From Escallonia rubra (lineage: Eukaryota; Streptophyta; Magnoliopsida; Escalloniales; Escalloniaceae): DNA of 64,000 nucleotides. The translations under genes were made by a program, and so were the position numbers. Numbering within the stretch: the stretch's first letter is position 1; each line of letters begins with the position of its first letter. The stretch is taken from contig JAVXUO010001224.1 in assembly GCA_033065855.1 (NCBI GenBank), positions 62,001 through 126,000 on the forward strand, read 5' to 3'. The notes beneath the pieces were generated by a model. The model searched no databases. It saw nothing but the letters and a program-made list of their open reading frames with translations, and was not told the origin of the DNA. Positions 1 to 10,230 of this stretch are shown in pieces.

Positions 1-162
1 GATCCCCACCACCTTCTCGGCCACCACCCGGAGCGGGCCCGTGGCGCCGCATCCCCGTCGACCAAAACCTTTAACGACCATCATCAACCAATCGTAGTCA
101 CCACTGTCATCAGCCTGTCAAGCCCTCCTCAATCACCACTACCAACCAACCCAAACCCCCAA

Positions 163-515
163 TTGTCGGCACTTCTACGTCAACCGTTCGAGGCATGCGG
201 CTTGATCCACGAGACGGTGGTACATGCCCACCCCTGCCCTTTCTTCGGCCACCCTTCCATACCCGCCCCTTGCCCCTGCCCCCTCCGCCAGGTCTGGGTT
301 AGCCTCGACGCCCTCATCGGCCGCCTCCGCGTCGCCTTCGAGGAGAACGGAGGCAAACCCAAGTCAAACCCGTTCGGGACGCGCGGCTTTACCTCCGCGA
401 AATTCGCGATTCGCAGTCCAAAGCACCGGGGGTCAGCTACGAGAAGAAGAAGCGGCCAACTCAGCTGCAGCAGCAGCAACAACAACAGCCTCCTCAGTTG
501 CCTCCTCCAAGTTGA
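163..515 (+). pseudogene. ALOG-domain (LSH/G1-type) gene remnant, frameshifted
   Basis: ALOG proteins are plant nuclear DNA-binding regulators of organ boundaries and meristems. The frame from 163 to about 384 reads the second half of the ALOG domain, including the zinc-ribbon insert ([11 protein letters not shown] then CPCPLRQVW), [19 protein letters not shown] and NPFGTR. At about 382-386 the frame shifts. The other frame then gives [23 protein letters not shown] and a poly-Gln/Pro tail ending in TGA at 513-515, which is the usual order of the family. The shift fits loss of about 7 bases that would encode the expected Ala-Val. Upstream of 185 the expected first half of the domain (the RRDWNTF-type segment) is not readable in any frame, and only a degraded RYLDQ-like trace is left. 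A pseudogene is the best reading, although one sequencing error could explain the internal shift. The family call is firm and the broken state is likely. Confidence 0.82.
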
Positions 516-1726
516 GGATCTCAACTTTCTCGAGATTTGGGTTACTCAAAGGGAGAGGGAGAGAAACAAGCAGAGAGAGAGAGAGAGGGGGGGAATAATT
601 ACTGGGTGGGACTTGGTCCATTTCCGGAAATACCCTTCAAAAAATGACCCCGCGCCCGTCACGTGTCTTTTTTGACGAAAAATCCTAACGAATGGTTCTA
701 TTTGATGACGGAACAAAGTACATGGACTGATTTAACAGATTTTAAAGTACATGGACCAAAATAAAAAAGCGAGGATAGTTCAGGGGACTAAAATGGAATT
801 ATTCCTTACGGGAAAGCATTTGAACTATACAAGTACAAATAGAAAAGGCAATACTACTTATTAGAAGGCAAACAGTTAACTTGTAAACAGGTCGGCCATA
901 TGGCATGGTCCGTACGAAATGATTTTTTCTCCAAGGAGTTGCTTCATTTTCATTTTTATCTTGATGCCTAACTTGAGTAGTTTGTTCTATTTCAAACGGG
1001 AAAATCTAGTAGGTTCCATTTTGATACTTGGAATATTATGCTCATACATTGACAAAACATGCTTGCCAAAAGAATTCATATATTCTAATGGTCCTTTCCT
1101 CGTATTTTTCTCTCCCTAGCACTGGTCCAATATTACCCTCAAACAGTGTTACAGTCGATTATGAGTATGTTTATATCAACTATAACGGATAATTGATCAT
1201 TTGGATGTAGTTGTAGTAGAGTGATGGTAAAAAGCTTCCTAAAATCATTTACATCTACACATCAATTTGATCTGTTGATGAGCTCCAATCAACCATATCT
1301 TTCATATGAAATTCATTACTTCCTTAAAAATTAATTCATTCAAGTTGTAAGTATCAAGTTTTTCACCTTTTTTTTTCTTCAATGGGCAACCTAAATTGAA
1401 CTTTAGTGATTTTACAGCATATCTTCGAGCCCTCTTCTCCTATTTTCTCAAGCTCTGTCTATCTTAGGAAGGTTGGATTCTCTTTTCTCGTTCCTATTAA
1501 CCACATTTTAGCTTAAATGGCTTCCATATGGATTTTTAATAATTAGTTGAACCAAGTTATAATCAATTTATCAGTTTAGAATTTTGTTGACAGGAGTATC
1601 ACTCTTACTTAGACTGGTCTTCAATTATAAAGTCTAACCTCTAATCTAATGATTGACTTAACAAAGCTAACATTAAATTGAGCACAACAAGTACAATATG
1701 AAATTCTAAATGCAATAATATGCGTG
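516..1726. other. Intergenic, no gene recognised
   Basis: This stretch follows the ALOG remnant and holds a short GA-rich run near 573-589 and AT-rich DNA. I see no coding region or repeat with clear ends. Confidence 0.6.
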
Positions 1727-2150
1727 CTATTTGATTTTTTTCCCTGTCATCTTACTTGAGGACGTTGTAGGCTCTTTATGTATTGCCTGTCGGATTGGCA
1801 AAAAATTCTTCAAGATATTACCAATACAAATTTCTTCAGGGGCTTGAATGATGTTGGCTATCACTGGAAGTGACAATTCAATGTGCTTGTTGACATTTGT
1901 GAAATTTTGGTTCGTTGACATAACTGTTCCGTATGATATTAAGTATGTTGTTCCTTTTTGAAGCACCGGCTCAAACTTTGAGATGGTATCATTGAACATA
2001 ACTGCTTGCACTCTCATTCCCTGTATGTAAATTAGGAATTTTTTTAGTGCATGCATCTTGAATACAAATTGCTTGATCGCTTTTTGATAGTGAAAATACA
2101 TCCGGCCTTAAAGTACCAAGAAGTAAAATGTAATAGGGTATGCAATTTTG
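1727..2150 (-). pseudogene. Replication protein A-like OB-fold fragment
   Basis: The minus strand reads a single OB-fold-like segment of the RPA1/DUF223 type common in plant genomes. Its core is MRVQAVMFNDTISKFEPVL followed by GTTYLISYGTVMSTNQ, which matches the family pattern of a strand motif (RVQAxxF), a helix, then an EGxxYxIxxFxV-like strand. A degraded RLW-like segment precedes it in another frame near 2110-2150. A full RPA1 large subunit is over 600 residues, so only one fold is present here. There is no convincing start, and upstream stops and frame changes suggest a broken copy. RPA-like ORFs of this kind often belong to Helitrons or other transposons, but no Helitron end is visible here. 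Family assignment is moderate and TE origin is inferred. Confidence 0.5.
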
Positions 2151-2230
2151 ACGCTATATATTTCAACTAACTTTAATTCTTTTTTCTTTGGCTAATGTTT
2201 TGTCTGTTTGGTTTTATTGTTTTTTCAGTA

Positions 2231-2926
2231 CCTTTTTTTTTTCATTAGCTGTTTTTGAATCTTGAACTCTTTTGTCTTAGCTTTGTTTTTCTCTTGGACT
2301 TAAAGGATTTCGTTATTTTTTTTTTGTTTTTGCAACCATATATTTCGTTTCCCAATGTATAAATATAGATTTAGATTAAATTTATCACATAATATTCAAT
2401 AAACTCATTACAAAGAAATTAATTACGGAAGGGTACGATTTTCATTGGAGTAATTAGCGGATGACAAAACCGGAAGAAAAGAGTTTAGAACATTAGTAAT
2501 TATTAATTGCAAAAGGATTAGATTGTTATTGAAATAATTAACGAAGGGCAAAAATCCTTTTTTTCATTAGCTGTTTTTGAAGCTTGAACTCTTTTAAATT
2601 TTGTTCTCGTTGTTTTTTTGTCCAGCAATTTTAATTTCTTAGCTTTGTCTTTCTCTTGAACTTAAAGGGTTTCGTTACATGTTCTTTTCTTCTTTTTTTT
2701 TGTAACCACACATTTCGTTTCCCAATGTACAAATGTAGATTTAAATTAAATTTATCACATAATGTTGAATAAACTCATTACAAAGAAATTAATTACGGAA
2801 GGGTAAGTTTGTCATTGGGGTAATTAGCGGAGGGCAACACTCGAAGAAAAGAGTTTAGAACATTAGTAATTATTAATTGCAAAAGGGTAAGATTGTTATT
2901 GAAGTAATTAATGAAGGGCAAAAACG
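2231..2926. repeat. Two diverged direct repeats of about 330-370 bp
   Basis: Copy one runs about 2231-2555 and copy two about 2556-2926. Both begin with a T-run and TTCATTAGCTGTTTTTGAA, pass through TTTCGTTTCCCAATGTA and TTTATCACATAAT, and end in GAAGGGCAAAAA. Copy two has extra bases near 2600-2640. Just after copy two is a TATAGATATAGATATAGAT tract. I do not recognise the family. It could be a tandemly duplicated non-autonomous element or internal transposon repeat. Confidence 0.75.
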
Positions 2927-4830
2927 GAACGAAATGATTTACAAGATTCATAATTTTATAAGTGGTATAGATATAGATATAGATCATATCGATAAGGCTT
3001 GGTTGCTTTGAGATTGCATATTTTATTTTTTTTTGGAATTGAGGTTCTTGGTAGAATGATTTATACTTCATTAGATATAAAAATAAATGTGAGTGCATTA
3101 GAAGAATATGAAGCCCATCTTTTAAGATAAGTTTTATGATAATGAACATTATAAAGTATTATGTTATTCTTCAAAACACTCTCATTTGGCCTTACGTGAT
3201 TGATGGCTAGTCATCATGACATTTTTAAAGAAAAGTATATCTGTAACATGCGACCAACAGAAATATCCATCTCTGATAGTTTTTCTTCTTTACCTAAGAA
3301 AGTATGTGGGTTTATTCTTCTTCACCTACAAAACCATATGCTTTTGTTTGCATGTATTCCTCTTTTAGACAATCCTTTAGCATTGGTTTCTCTTTGTAAC
3401 TCGTTCTCTTTTCACAACTCCACTTTCGTTGGAAAAAAGCACGGCTAAATGTCTGTTCCAAGGGTTGTAATGCCATGTAATTTAACATACAGAGGTCGGA
3501 TAGAATTGATGCAAGCCTATGTAATCATTCAATTGTATTAGCTGATTGTAGACATGTCATTATCACAACTCTTACGATGAGTATTTGATAAAAGAAAATT
3601 TATGATTCACCATATATAAGCTAGGCAGAATGTCCACTTGGACAACAAGCCCATCTAATCATATTCTAAACATTCTTTGACACCAAAACAAACATTTTTC
3701 TAACTCATGATTCATTGTTGTATTTTTGGCATGTAACTGTTCAAATTGCTACCCATGATGGGGCAAAGAGGATATCCATGGTTGGTGGTGGGGTTTGTAT
3801 CCTCAAAGCAATAATTTGTAGGTAAACATAGATAAACTACAAACATAACGAAGGTGGCAAGATTGGTTGCCCACTATGAATAAAAACTATCCTTACATAT
3901 GGGGTGATGAGAAGTTATGTTTTGGTCAATTCACTGAGCATAATGTTTTTAAATCATTCAATTCCAAGGACTGGAAGGAGCTTGGACCGTTGGATGGCAT
4001 TAACAATGTAGAAACCTACTTTACTGGGCAATACGCACCTTGTGCAAAATAATTTACTCGTTCCATAATGACACGTATATTTTTTTTCATCTAATTGCAC
4101 GATTATGTTACAGCAAAAGCACTCAAAACCAACTTCGCAGTGTCATTCAGAGACAAATAGTTAGCAGAAGATGATTGGTGAAACTTGACCAAAGCGACTA
4201 TAAAAATTTGTCGAAGTGGCAGCAGAGTGTGCAAAAAGTTTGCTATAGGATTTTTGCAACAGACAATGAGTAAAAGTAGACAAGCGTTACCTAGCTTCAA
4301 ATATTATGCATGTGCATGCCCAGTGGCGATTTTTTGACAAGTTTTCAAGCCGATCAATCATACTTTGAGCATTTCCTGACAAAAAAACTTTTTAGAATAG
4401 TTGCAATTTTTATGGCTACCAAAGCAACTTGGGCTTGGGCTTGGGCTACTTCAATATCTGACATTGCCTTCTTGTCACTGTACATTGATAGGATTTGTCC
4501 CATATGTTAGACCCAAAAGCAGCCACAAAAGAGTAGTCCTCTTTGACGGTAGCATCAAAATTGATTTTAGTCCAATTTTGGGGGGGAGGGGGGCATGCTT
4601 TTCTTTATCGCAGGGGCTTTTGGATTAGAGTTTCTAATCTGCGATGTGGGCCTTTATTAGTTGTTTAATTACCTAAGGAAGAGCAATATCAATCAGATCG
4701 AACACCTATTATTTTTTAGCATTTGTACATGGTGTATATACACACACACACACACACACACACCTTTGGCCCCCTCCATTAGTGTATCTGGTGATAACCT
4801 TAAGAGTAAGATTTTTATTAAGCCAAATTA
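2927..4830. other. Intergenic, AT-rich, with a (CA)n microsatellite
   Basis: There are short open frames only, for example 3867-4052 on the plus strand (61 residues), with no family I recognise. A (CA)n run lies at about 4740-4763. The 3' end of the minus-strand LINE probably falls within 4600-4830, but no poly(A) end was placed. Confidence 0.5.
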
Positions 4831-5371
4831 TCAGTCCATCATCGGGTAACTGAACGGGATGCCGAAAGAGTTATCCAGAAAGCAAACCAAATCACTACTT
4901 GGTTGTAAGGCACTCCAAGAAGAGATTGTGGATAGATTCATCAGCAATAGAGCGTAGTGGGCATTTGAGGTCATTTTGCAATTGTTGAAGGCTTTGCATT
5001 GGGTCTTAACAGGGAGGATGTTCCAGGTTATCCTCCAAATAAGAATTTTATGGCATTTCCTCATTTTCGTTTTCCAACGAGATTTATAGTACTAAGCCGA
5101 AAGCAATGTTTGGCTTTGGAATCTCTTTTTGTTCGAGTGGAGGTAGGTGGAATTCACTGAGAAACTTTCAAATATTGAAGGGATCCAGGCTAAAAGGTCC
5201 TCGAAATTTACGGTAGAGAAGGACATTTTGAGTATTTCTCAAACATAAGAGAGATTGCGAACCGAAGAGGGATCGAGTAAAGAGTTCCAGCTTCTGTAAA
5301 TTCCAAGAGGCGAAGGGCATATTAATAAGGTTAGAGACAAATTTATATGGCATATAGGGGTTGCCTGAAAA
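4831..5371 (-). mobile_element. LINE ORF2 C-terminal part (3' piece of interrupted LINE 1)
   Basis: Read on the minus strand, 5371 down to about 5170 gives YMPYKFVSNLINMPFASWN and then LQKLELFTRSLF, the linker after the reverse transcriptase in plant L1-type LINEs. From about 5064 to 4831 comes the start of the zinc-binding reverse-transcriptase tail (ILIWRITWNILPVKT, then in another frame SIADESIHNLFLECL). Several stops and frame changes show it is dead. It joins the piece ending at 10231 exactly, because the intervening 5372-10230 is a later insertion. The last 7 bases, CTGAAAA at 5365-5371, are the target duplication. Confidence 0.82.
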
Positions 5372-5373
5372 GG

Positions 5374-5635
5374 TGGATCCGGATCACCTACTGTAGCTAG
5401 GGTTACAGCAAGCATGTTGTAGCCCTAGTTATAGTCGTCCGATCTATTAGGTGGATAGGACGGCTCGGATGTAGCCACATCATCAACTACTTAATCTCCC
5501 TAAAAACATACTGCCGTCCAAATTTGAGACTCCCAAGCCAGACTCTCTCTCTTTCTCTCCAATTCCATATGCCGATGACTCCTCTACACTGTCCACTTTC
5601 TGGCAACGACACGGCGATGCACATCCACCTTTCGA
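5374..5635 (+). repeat. Left terminal inverted repeat of the 4.86-kb element
   Basis: The sequence opens TGGATCCGGATCACC and contains GCTAGGGTTACA, GTAGCCCTAGTTA, GTCCGATCTA, CACATCATCAACT and ACTCCCAAGCCAGACTCTCT. The same words occur in the same order, with small differences, on the opposite strand at the right end. Confidence 0.85.
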
Positions 5636-8208
5636 TGACACAATCTGCATCCCTCTCTCTCCTCCAAAATTTGAAGCGGCCTGAAATCGCAGCGCTAGAA
5701 GAACCTTCATCTACCGACAACGGCACAGCCAGACGGCGCATCTTCTGAACCCTAAGTCACCGGCCCCGACACGTCCACCTTACGCCGGCTACAGCGACAT
5801 CAGTCTCACTTACACCATTCACTGGCGATGACACCTTATGCCTCTTCTGCCTTCCGGCGACGACATCCACACTCCCTCTCTCTCCTCCAAAAACTGGTCT
5901 ACGATGCCATGGAAGAACCATTCTCATCAACACCTTCGGCCACATAAGGTATCCGAACATTGATGTATGATGGATATTATCATGTACAATTATCAATATA
6001 CAGAAGTGCTAAGTATCTATCATGGAGGAACTGATTGCAAGAAGCAACACATCATTCTCTCATGTTCTGTCAATTAAATCATGGCGTATTTGATATATTT
6101 CTGAGTAGAGTTGAATGGTTTTCCTTTTTCAAGGGGTAGTTTCTATATTACAAGTGAATGATTGCTGATGGAACTTCGTTAGTTTCTACACTTTTGTTCA
6201 TTTTCCATTCCATTACGTAGAAAGGAAAAGTACCTATTGTCACCTTCATGAGAATATTATTCCCTCCTTGTTTGGTGAACATATCAATGGGAGCTCATAA
6301 CCTGGTGCATAATTGCTACTGACTCGAGAGGTGATGGTACTAATAGAGTGCAACTTTTGATGGACATTATCAATCTTTAATCTATGTATCCTGAGTGCTT
6401 TTTATTGATTGAATTGTACCTAAACTTGAGTGTTTTTTTATTGATTTAAGAACTATGCATGATTCTTTACTCAAGTTTGATTCTCTACTCAAGTTTGACG
6501 TTCAGTTTATGCTTCTTAATTAGCATAATGTCTCCATTTTTCCCTGTTTCAGTGAATTACTGAAAATTTGAGTGCTTGTCAACTTGGAGATTTGAGACTT
6601 GTTAGTGTTATTGTTTGTGAAGTTCTCCGTTGATCTAGACATAAAAATATTGTTACGCTCACAAAGCACATGTAATTGCATCACACAGTCATGAGAAAGC
6701 TCTATAGCATGTATCTGTTTAGCTTGGATAGCTTGAATCATTAGGTCATTGTAACTTGATAATGTCTCTTTCCCTTAATATTCCGCCCTTTTCTCCTATG
6801 GAAAACACTAATACCCTTAAGATGCTAGAAAAGTGCCTCAGGATTGTTGGTATTGGGGATGTAGCATTGTTGTGTAATAATGGAATCTACCATTGGTGGG
6901 AGGAGTTTTTTAAAAGCAAAAACAATGTGGTTTGCAATGAATGGTACATGCAGAGTGAGTTCTCTTTATATAGACAAGTATATAGCTGCATTAAATAGAG
7001 GGGGAATTTTTTTCTTCTACCAATCTCATAAGGAAATAACAGGGTCAGCAAACTTCTTGAAGTATATTGTTCTAACAATCCCATTAAAATCAAATTCAGT
7101 CATGCGCAAGTTTTGAGAGTTTGGAAAGCTAAGTTAGCTAGTGTAGTTGGTATTTCTCCCGTATATTAAAAAGATGATAACCAGTGTAACACCTGTAGTT
7201 CATAATTTAGTTTATTCTATTAAAATGATATTGTTCACGGAGTTTAATATAGTGAATGCAAGTAAGTTGTTATGATTACGTAGTTACTTCTTGAAGTAGG
7301 AAGTAATGAACTTCTATCCAAATGCAGATCAGATGATTGGGTACCTAAAAATAGTATGGATTTTGATATCGATCAAGTTTTACCGAAAGGTTAAACGTAA
7401 ATGTTCCATTTTTCACATTTTTAGTTGTCTTTTGCGTTGACGACACGTGATTTATTCATCTCATCATCTTTATGTTTTTTTATTTTTAGGCCGGCTTGGA
7501 TGACAATTTACTGTCAAGTTTATCGCACGGTTCAAACCGTATCCAATCGAACGGCGAAAGAGTATTTGAAGACTTCAACGTGCTTTCAAGTCAAGGCTCG
7601 ACGTCACTTGAAAGCTACATTTTCAAATGAAAATTGTTCATGATACCTATGTAGCATTTTATATTTTGAAACTCTTGCATGCTTAAACTATGAATAATTA
7701 TTTTGTTGTTAGCGGTTATGAAGTTGTTGCATGCCTAAATGGGAGAAATATCTTGTTTTTGAAAATTATTAAGTTTCATTACTTGATTACTTTCATATTG
7801 TGGGAAGTAAATGTATATTCTCAGATTTTCAGTGATTGTATATATATATATATATATATATAGCATAAAGCTAGCGACAAAGTTGTATCGTTTTTCAAGT
7901 AGAAATGAACTTGACAAAGCTTACGGAATAGTAAAGAGCTTCAATCAAACCTGGTGTATTATTAAAAATGGTAACTGTATGTACATCATCATCCACAAAT
8001 ACCAAGTAGTAAGACAACATACTACTAATCAAAACTATACATCCAAATACACAAAAATTCAACTTCCTTGAGACCTTATTTCCTGATTAATTCCCCAAGC
8101 TCTGCATAATCTTCAATAAATGCTGTTGTTAGGCACCTTATTCCAGCTTCTCACTTGTCATCGGATCACTTGGCTAACTAGCTAAAAAAAACTGTCCACA
8201 ATACTTAC
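5636..8208. other. Interior of the TIR element without a recognised gene
   Basis: Next to the left TIR is a C-rich stretch (5640-5930) similar in style to the sequence inside the right TIR. The rest is AT-rich, with a (TA)n run at about 7839-7862. Open frames such as 6756-6998 and 7425-7643 on the plus strand show no known family. Confidence 0.55.
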
Positions 8209-9225
8209 TCAGCTAAAAAATTCTTGTATTTCTCTCATGCCCCTGTGAAAAGCAAGGCATCTGAAAGCCAGCTCAGCCACCTTGTGAATAGATGTCAGTG
8301 TCCAAGCATCCCTGTATGGATCAAGGAATGTATCTATTATCTCATCCACATGACATTTTCCAATTATGTCTATTCCAAGTGCAGCCAAATTAATCTCAGT
8401 GTGATGTTGCCAGAAATCAACCATCTTCATTGTCGTAATGATCTCTACAAGAACCACCCCAAAACTGTAAACATCACTTTTCTCATAAAGATGTAAATTC
8501 TGATGGTACTGAGGATCCACATAGAAAGGATTCCCTTGTGGGGCTGTTGAAATATGAGAGTCGTCGGTCATGACAAGTCTACACAGACCAAAATCTGCTA
8601 CTTCTGAGTTGAAGTTGTAATCTAGAAGTATATTGCTAGATTTGATGTCTCTATGATATATTGGCAGGAATGGAGGTGAGAAATTGCATGTGCAGTTTTC
8701 GTTGTAATCGTGAGGAGTATTGTCCATGGAAGTCCCTGACCCCTTCCTCTTTGTTGATGCTGAGAAAGGGTTCCATTCGGCATGTACTCATAGACGAGAA
8801 TATGTTCACCCTTCTCAACACAGCAACCTAAGAGACGAACTAGATTTGGACGGCTCACAGAAGACAGAACGTTGATCTCGTTCATGATCTGTTTGATGCC
8901 CTCAGTATCTTGATGCCTCAACTTTTTAATGGCAACCCACTCATCATTATGGAGCTTTCCAGCACCACTCATCATTATGGAGCTTTCCAGCATATACTGT
9001 ATCATAGGCCCCAGTTCTCAACCTTTGTTCCCCAGAGATCCATTTGTGGCTCTCTTAATTTCTTTATACGGTAAGAAAGGGACACTAGAGCTTCTTGCAG
9101 CTTCAACTAAAAGACGCTCTGGACTTGTTTGATTTTCATAGTCGCTCGTCTTTGGAGGCAGTAGCAGATAAAAGCCACAACAGTCATTAAAGAAGCTCTA
9201 GCAATAACCCCTAAGTGAAACAAAG
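8209..9225 (-). pseudogene. Wall-associated receptor kinase-like (WAKL) pseudogene
   Basis: WAKL proteins are plasma-membrane serine/threonine receptor kinases. Read on the minus strand the order is a membrane segment (VIARASLMTVVAFICYC, near 9215-9150), a juxtamembrane part, the ATP-lysine region (VAIKKLRHQDTEGIKQ), LVRLLGCCVEKGEHILVYEY, the catalytic loop YHRDIKSSNILLD, the DFG motif (VADFGLCR), the P+1 loop PQGNPFYVDPQYH and DVYSFGVVLVEIIT. The lesions are a 1-base loss in the juxtamembrane part, a frameshift plus a 28-bp tandem duplication where the glycine-rich loop should be, and a frame change between SHLHS and YHRD. It stops at GMREIQEFFS, where the family reads on through the end of the kinase. 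No extracellular domain was found. It lies inside the 4.86-kb TIR element, so it was probably captured and moved rather than being a resident gene. Confidence 0.85.
8939..8994. repeat. 28-bp tandem duplication inside the kinase pseudogene
   Basis: Two adjacent 28-bp units (8939-8966 and 8967-8994) differ only at the last two bases. Each contains ACTCATCATTATGGAGC and TTTCCAGCA. The duplicated minus-strand segment encodes AGKLHNDEW. Twenty-eight bases is not a multiple of three, so the duplication shifts the frame. Confidence 0.92.
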
Positions 9226-9967
9226 CGGATCATTCGATGAACTCCAAGCATCTGCTAAATGCTTAAGCTACTAGAGTTTTATAATCTGCTATTTTTATGA
9301 ACATAAATTTGGAATTTCCAATTCCTATTCTGCAATTCTCAATTCGAGAAGTGTAAAATCCAATGAACTACAATCTAAGACAATGAAGAAAAGAAGGAAA
9401 AAAAGAAGGCAAATAAAAGTATTCACTGATTCAAATAGAGGACGCAACTCAGTCTCCCTTCGAGAAAATGCCAACACAATAAGCAAATAAGAACCAACAA
9501 GATACATAACCAAAGGGGGAAAAGGAACAATGCCTGATTAATTTCCACAACAAAGCAAGCCGGGTTTTCAAGCATTTGTCACCAAAGCATATCATTCGTC
9601 TTAGAGACTTAGACTTGATTTTCCAGACAAAACAAATGGTTCTAACTGAAGATAAGACTGAAAAGGATAAAAAGCATCAATCTGGAAAAAAAAAGTTGAA
9701 CACAACCAATAGCAGTATTAGGGGGAAAGAGAAAAAAGAGACTTGATGCCGTCATTGCAGGAAGTTGATGGTTCTGCAGAACCCATGCATCGATTTCAGG
9801 CTGGTTTGGCTTGGAGGAGAGAGAGGGTGTCGTCGTCGAGTGTAGATCAATTTTATGGATCGTCGTCGCCAGAAGATGGAGTGTCATCACCGCTGGCAGA
9901 TGGAATCAGGGAGAGATAGAAAGGTTTGGTTTATAGAGAGAAGATTGGATCCAGATCCGGATCACCA
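9226..9967. other. Right interior of the TIR element, no gene recognised
   Basis: The stretch is AT-rich up to about 9780 and then becomes GC-richer with GATCGTCGTCGCC-like words next to the right TIR, resembling the sequence inside the left TIR. I see no supported gene. Confidence 0.5.
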
Positions 9968-10230
9968 GAAGGTGGATGTGCATCGCCGTGTCATCGCCAA
10001 AAAGTGGACGGCGTGGAGGAGTCGTCGGCAGATAGAATTGGAGAGGGGGAAAGAGGGAGAGAGAGTCTGGCTTGGGAGTCAGATTTGGGGCAGAATGTTT
10101 TTGGGGAGATTAAACAGTTGATGACGTGGCTTCATCAGAGCCGTCCTATTCCACCTAATTAGATCGGACGGCTGTAACTAGGGCTACAGCATGCCTGATG
10201 TAACCCTAGCTATCGCAGGTGATCCGGATT
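9968..10230 (-). repeat. Right terminal inverted repeat of the 4.86-kb element
   Basis: It ends GGTGATCCGGATT at 10230, followed by the target-duplication copy CTGAAAA. It matches the left TIR in inverse orientation over about 260 bp with scattered substitutions and small gaps. Confidence 0.85.

Larger units (their letters stand above)
5372..10230. mobile_element. Large TIR element carrying a kinase gene fragment (Pack-MULE candidate)
   Basis: The element is bounded by long terminal inverted repeats (about 5374-5635 and 9968-10230) that begin with TCCGGATCACCT and stay similar for about 260 bp. The flanks share CTGAAAA (5365-5371 and 10231-10237); extended to 9 bases they differ at two positions. 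The insertion site lies inside LINE 1, whose reading frame continues without a gap when the element and one copy of CTGAAAA are removed. No transposase is seen, so it is non-autonomous. It carries a wall-associated-kinase-like pseudogene. Long TIRs and a near 9-bp duplication suggest a Mutator-like element, and carrying a host gene piece makes it a Pack-MULE candidate. A hAT element or fold-back element is less likely. Confidence 0.75.

Noticed and set aside
5372-10230. Two independent repeat copies in opposite orientation at 5.4 and 10.0 kb
   Set aside because: The shared CTGAAAA flanks and the exact continuation of the LINE reading frame across the gap show that they are the two ends of one insertion.
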